Positions 61,324 through 64,000 of a stretch of DNA of 64,000 bases are shown in pieces. The stretch comes from Mantis religiosa (Eukaryota > Arthropoda > Insecta > Mantodea > Mantidae): the NCBI GenBank assembly GCA_030765055.1, contig JAUKNK010000149.1, positions 186,001 to 250,000 of the forward strand, in the 5' to 3' direction. Below the pieces are notes generated by a model. It saw only the letters and a list, made by a program, of their open reading frames with translations. It did not search any database and had not been told where the DNA came from. Both the position numbers and the translations under genes were made by a program. How positions within the stretch are numbered: the stretch's first letter is position 1; every line of letters begins with the position of its first letter.

Positions 61324-64000
61324 CCTCAGAGCATATCGTCCTGCCATACACCGCCGAGACTCTCGCCTACTGACCAGGACAACGGACACACACCGCTACT
61401 GCGGGATGGCAACAAGCCCAAAAGGTCCCTGGCTGACGGTGCCGAAGTTGTCCACCTACCGGAGGAGGAAGGAGTTTACCTCAGAGCATATCATTCTGCC
61501 ATACACCGCCAAGACTTCCGCCTACTGACCAGGAAAACGGACATGCTGCCCAACTGCGGGACGGCAAGGAGCCCCAAAGGTCCTTGGCTGAGGGTCCCGA
61601 AGTTGTCCACCTACCGGAGGAGGAAGTAGTTTACCTCAGAGCATATCATCCTGCCATACACCGCTGAGACTCCCGCCTACTGACCAGGACAACGCACACG
61701 CTTCCCTACTGCGGGACGGCAAGGAGCCCCAAAGGTCCCTGGCTGAAGGTCGCGAAGTTGTCCACCTACCGGAGGAGGAAGTAGCTTACCTCAGAGCATA
61801 TCATCCTGCCATACACCGCCGAGACTCCCGCCTACTGGCCAGGACCACGGACACGCTCCCCTACTGCGGGACGGAAAGGAGCCCTAAGGGTCCCTGGCTG
61901 AGGGCCCCGAAGTTGTGAACCTACCGGAGGAGGAAGTAGCTTACCTCAGAGCATATCATCCTGTCATGCACCGCCGAGACAACCACCTACTGGCCAGGAC
62001 AACGGACACGCTCCCTTACTGCGGGACGGCAACAAGCCCCAAAGATCCCTGGCTGACGGTCCCGAAATAGTCCACCTACCGGAGGAGGAAGTAGTTTACC
62101 TCAGAGCATATCATCCTGCCATACACCGCCGAGACTCCCGCCTACTGGCCAGGACAACGGACACGCTCCCATACTGCGGGACCGCAACAAGCCCAAAATG
62201 TCCCTGGCTGAGGGTCCCGAAGTTGTCCACCTACCGGAGGAGGAAGTAGTTTACCTCAGAGCATATCGTCCTGCCATACACCGCCGAGACTCCCGCCTAC
62301 TGGCCAGGACAACGGACACGCTCCCCTACTGCGGGATGGCAACAAGCCCAAAAGGTCCCTGGCTGAGGGTCCCGAAGTTGTCCACCTACCGGAGGAGGAA
62401 GTAGCTTACCTCAGAGCATATCATCCTGCCATACACCGCCGAGATTCCCGCCTACTGGTCAGGACAACGGACACGCTCCCCTACTGCGGGACGGCAACAA
62501 GCCCCAAAGGTCCCTGGCTGACGGTCCCGAAGTTGTCCAACTACCGGAGGAGGAAGTAGTTTACCTCAGAGCATATCATCCTGCCATACACCGCCGAGAC
62601 TCCCGCCTACTGGCCAGGACAACGGACACGCTCCCCTACTGCGGGACAGCAACAAGCCCAAAGCGTCCTTGGCTGAGGGTCCCGAAGTTGTCCACCTACC
62701 GGAGGAGGAAGTATTTTACCTCAGAGCATATCATCCTGCCATACACCGCCGAGACTCCCGCCTACTGGCCAGGACAACGGGCACGCTCCCCTACTATGGG
62801 ACGGCAAGGAGCCCCAAAGGTCCCTGGCTGAGGGCCCCGAAGTTGTCCACCTACCGGAGGAGGAAGGAGCTTATCTCAGAGCATATCATCCTGTCATGCA
62901 CCGCCGAGACTCCCGCCTACTGACCAGGACAACGGACACGCTCCCCTACTGCGGGACGGCAACAAGCCCAAAACGTCCGTGGCGGAGGGTCCCTAAGTTG
63001 TCCACCTAACGGAGGAGGCAGTAGCTTACCTCAGAGCATATCATCCTGCCATACACCGCCGAGACTCCCGCCTACTGGCCAGGACCACGGACACGCTCCC
63101 CTACTGCGGGACGGAAAGGAGCCCTAAGGGTCCCTGGCTGAGGGCCCCGAAGTTGTGAACCTACCGGAGGAGGAAGTAGCTTACCTCAGAGCATATCATC
63201 CTGTCATGCACCGCCGAGACAACCGCCTACTGGCCAGGACAACGGACACGCTCCCTTACTGCGGGACGGCAACAAGCCCCAAAGGTCCCTGGCTGACGGT
63301 CCCGAAATAGTCCACCTACCGGAGGAGGAAGTAGTTTACCTCAGAGCATATCATCCTGCCATACACCGCCGAGACTCCCGCCTACTGGCCAGGACAACGG
63401 ACACGCTCCCCTACTGCGGGACGACAACAAGCCCAAAAGGTCCCTGGCTGAGGGTCCCGAAGTTGTCCACCTACCTAAGGAGGAAGTAGCTTACCTCAGA
63501 GCATATCATCCTGCCATACACCGCCGAGAATCCCGCCTACTGGCCAGGACAATGGACACGCTCCCCTACTGCGGGACGGCAACAAGCCCTAAAGGTCCCT
63601 GGCTGACGGTCCCGAAGTTGTCCACCTACCGGAGGAGGAAGTAGCTTATCTCAGAGCATATCATCCTGTCATGCTCCGCCGAGACTCCCGCCTACTGGCC
63701 AGGACCACGGACACGCTCCCCTACTGCGGGACGGAAAGTAGCCCTAAGGGTCCCTGGCTGAGGGCCCCGAAGTTGTCAACCTACCGGAGGAGGAAGTAGC
63801 TTACCTCAGAGCATATCATCCTGTCATGCACCGCCGAGACAACTGCCTACTGGCCAGGACAACGGACACGCTCCCCTACTGCGGGACGGCAACAAGCCCA
63901 AAAGGTCCCTGGCTGAGGGTCCCGAAGTTGTCCACCTACCGGAGGAGGAAGTAGTTCACCTCAGAGCATATCATCCTGCAATACACCGCCGAGACTCCCG
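61324..64000 (+). repeat. Satellite tail without a long duplication partner
   Basis: About 17 monomers of the same 155-bp satellite continuing past the right edge. I found no multi-kilobase shift that places this stretch elsewhere in the window. Two consecutive monomers at 61789-62098 recur at 63029-63338 (shift 1,240 bp, 8 monomers). They share GTTGTGAACC, GACAACC(A/G)CCTAC and CCCGAAATAGTCC. A third, weaker version starts at 63649 (4 monomers later). No 166-bp or 152-bp variant occurs here. Confidence 0.8.

Larger units (their letters stand above)
1..64000 (+). repeat. 155-bp satellite array filling the window (411 full monomers)
   Basis: A 155-bp unit recurs head to tail without interruption. 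Counted from CCTCAGAGCATAT, starts fall at 22, 177, 332, 487, 642 and so on to 63959. Fixed landmarks in order are CCATACACCGCCGAGACTCC, CTACTGGCCAGGACAACGG, CTCCCCTACTGCGGGACGG, the variable segment around AAGCCCAAAAGG, CCTGGCTGAGGGTCCCGAAG, TTGTCCACCTACCGGAGG and AGGAAGTAG. Monomers differ mainly at positions 84-101 (CAACAAGCCCAAAAGG, CAAGGAGCCCCAAAGG, AAAGGAGCCCTAAAGG, GAAAGCAAGAAGCCC, GTTGGACGGCAAC types) and at the end (GTAGCTTA, GTAGTTTA, GCAGTAG, GAAGAAG); these variants identify HOR positions. All monomers lie in one orientation. No coding, RNA or mobile sequence interrupts them. I do not recognise the family. A centromeric or heterochromatic location is inferred from structure only. 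Confidence 0.99.

Noticed and set aside
1..64000. CRISPR array
   Set aside because: The period is regular, but there is no split into short identical repeats and unique spacers. The whole 155 bp is repeated.
1..64000. Identity with the rice (155 bp) or maize (about 156 bp) centromere satellites
   Set aside because: Only the length agrees. The GC-rich sequence here does not resemble those satellites as I recall them, so no assignment is made.
1..64000. G-quadruplex or telomere-type repeats
   Set aside because: G runs are short (mostly GG or GGG) and not arranged in four close tracts. No telomeric hexamer or heptamer array is present.
1..64000. Embedded transposon, tRNA, rRNA or inverted satellite block
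   Set aside because: Monomer phase can be followed by landmarks from 22 to 63959 with every length change accounted for by small indels, leaving no room for an insertion.

Overview
The whole 64 kb window is one uninterrupted eukaryotic satellite DNA array. A monomer of 155 bp repeats head to tail on the same strand from the first base to the last. Taking each monomer to start at CCTCAGAGCATAT, the first full one begins at 22 and the last, cut by the window edge, at 63959. Summing the indels I could see by hand, these coordinates fit exactly 411 complete monomers. About 356 are exactly 155 bp; 24 are a 166/167-bp structural variant, 7 are a 152-bp deletion variant, and the rest differ by one base. 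No protein gene, RNA gene, transposon, inverted segment or unique sequence is visible. The many short open frames are periodic artefacts: 155 is not a multiple of 3 and every monomer carries stop codons.

The array has several nested levels of higher-order repeat (HOR). (1) 1-14003 (90 monomers) is repeated almost base for base from 14004 to about 24108. It consists of two related sub-units, 1-8245 (53 monomers) and 8246-14003 (37 monomers). (2) About 21135-35292 holds three successive near-identical blocks (shifts 5133 and 3892 bp, or 33 and 25 monomers). (3) 35293-39395 is a mosaic of pieces homologous to different parts of the 14-kb unit. (4) 39396-45128 holds an 18-monomer and a 19-monomer copy of one block, followed by a 6-monomer fragment to 46058. 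(5) 46059-53690 and 53691-61323 are a 49-monomer tandem duplication of 7632/7633 bp. (6) 61324-64000 has no long duplication partner within the window and shows only short 4- and 8-monomer periodicity.

The monomer is about 61% GC (hand count of the consensus: C 54, G 40, A 38, T 23), with nine CpGs and a clear strand asymmetry. I do not recognise the satellite family and cannot name the organism. Array size, HOR structure, near-identical large copies and absence of insertions all fit a centromeric or pericentromeric satellite, or another heterochromatic block, in a long-read assembly. That location is inference. The most interesting elements are the 166-bp variant monomer, always followed by the same companion monomer, and the record of very recent nested duplications.
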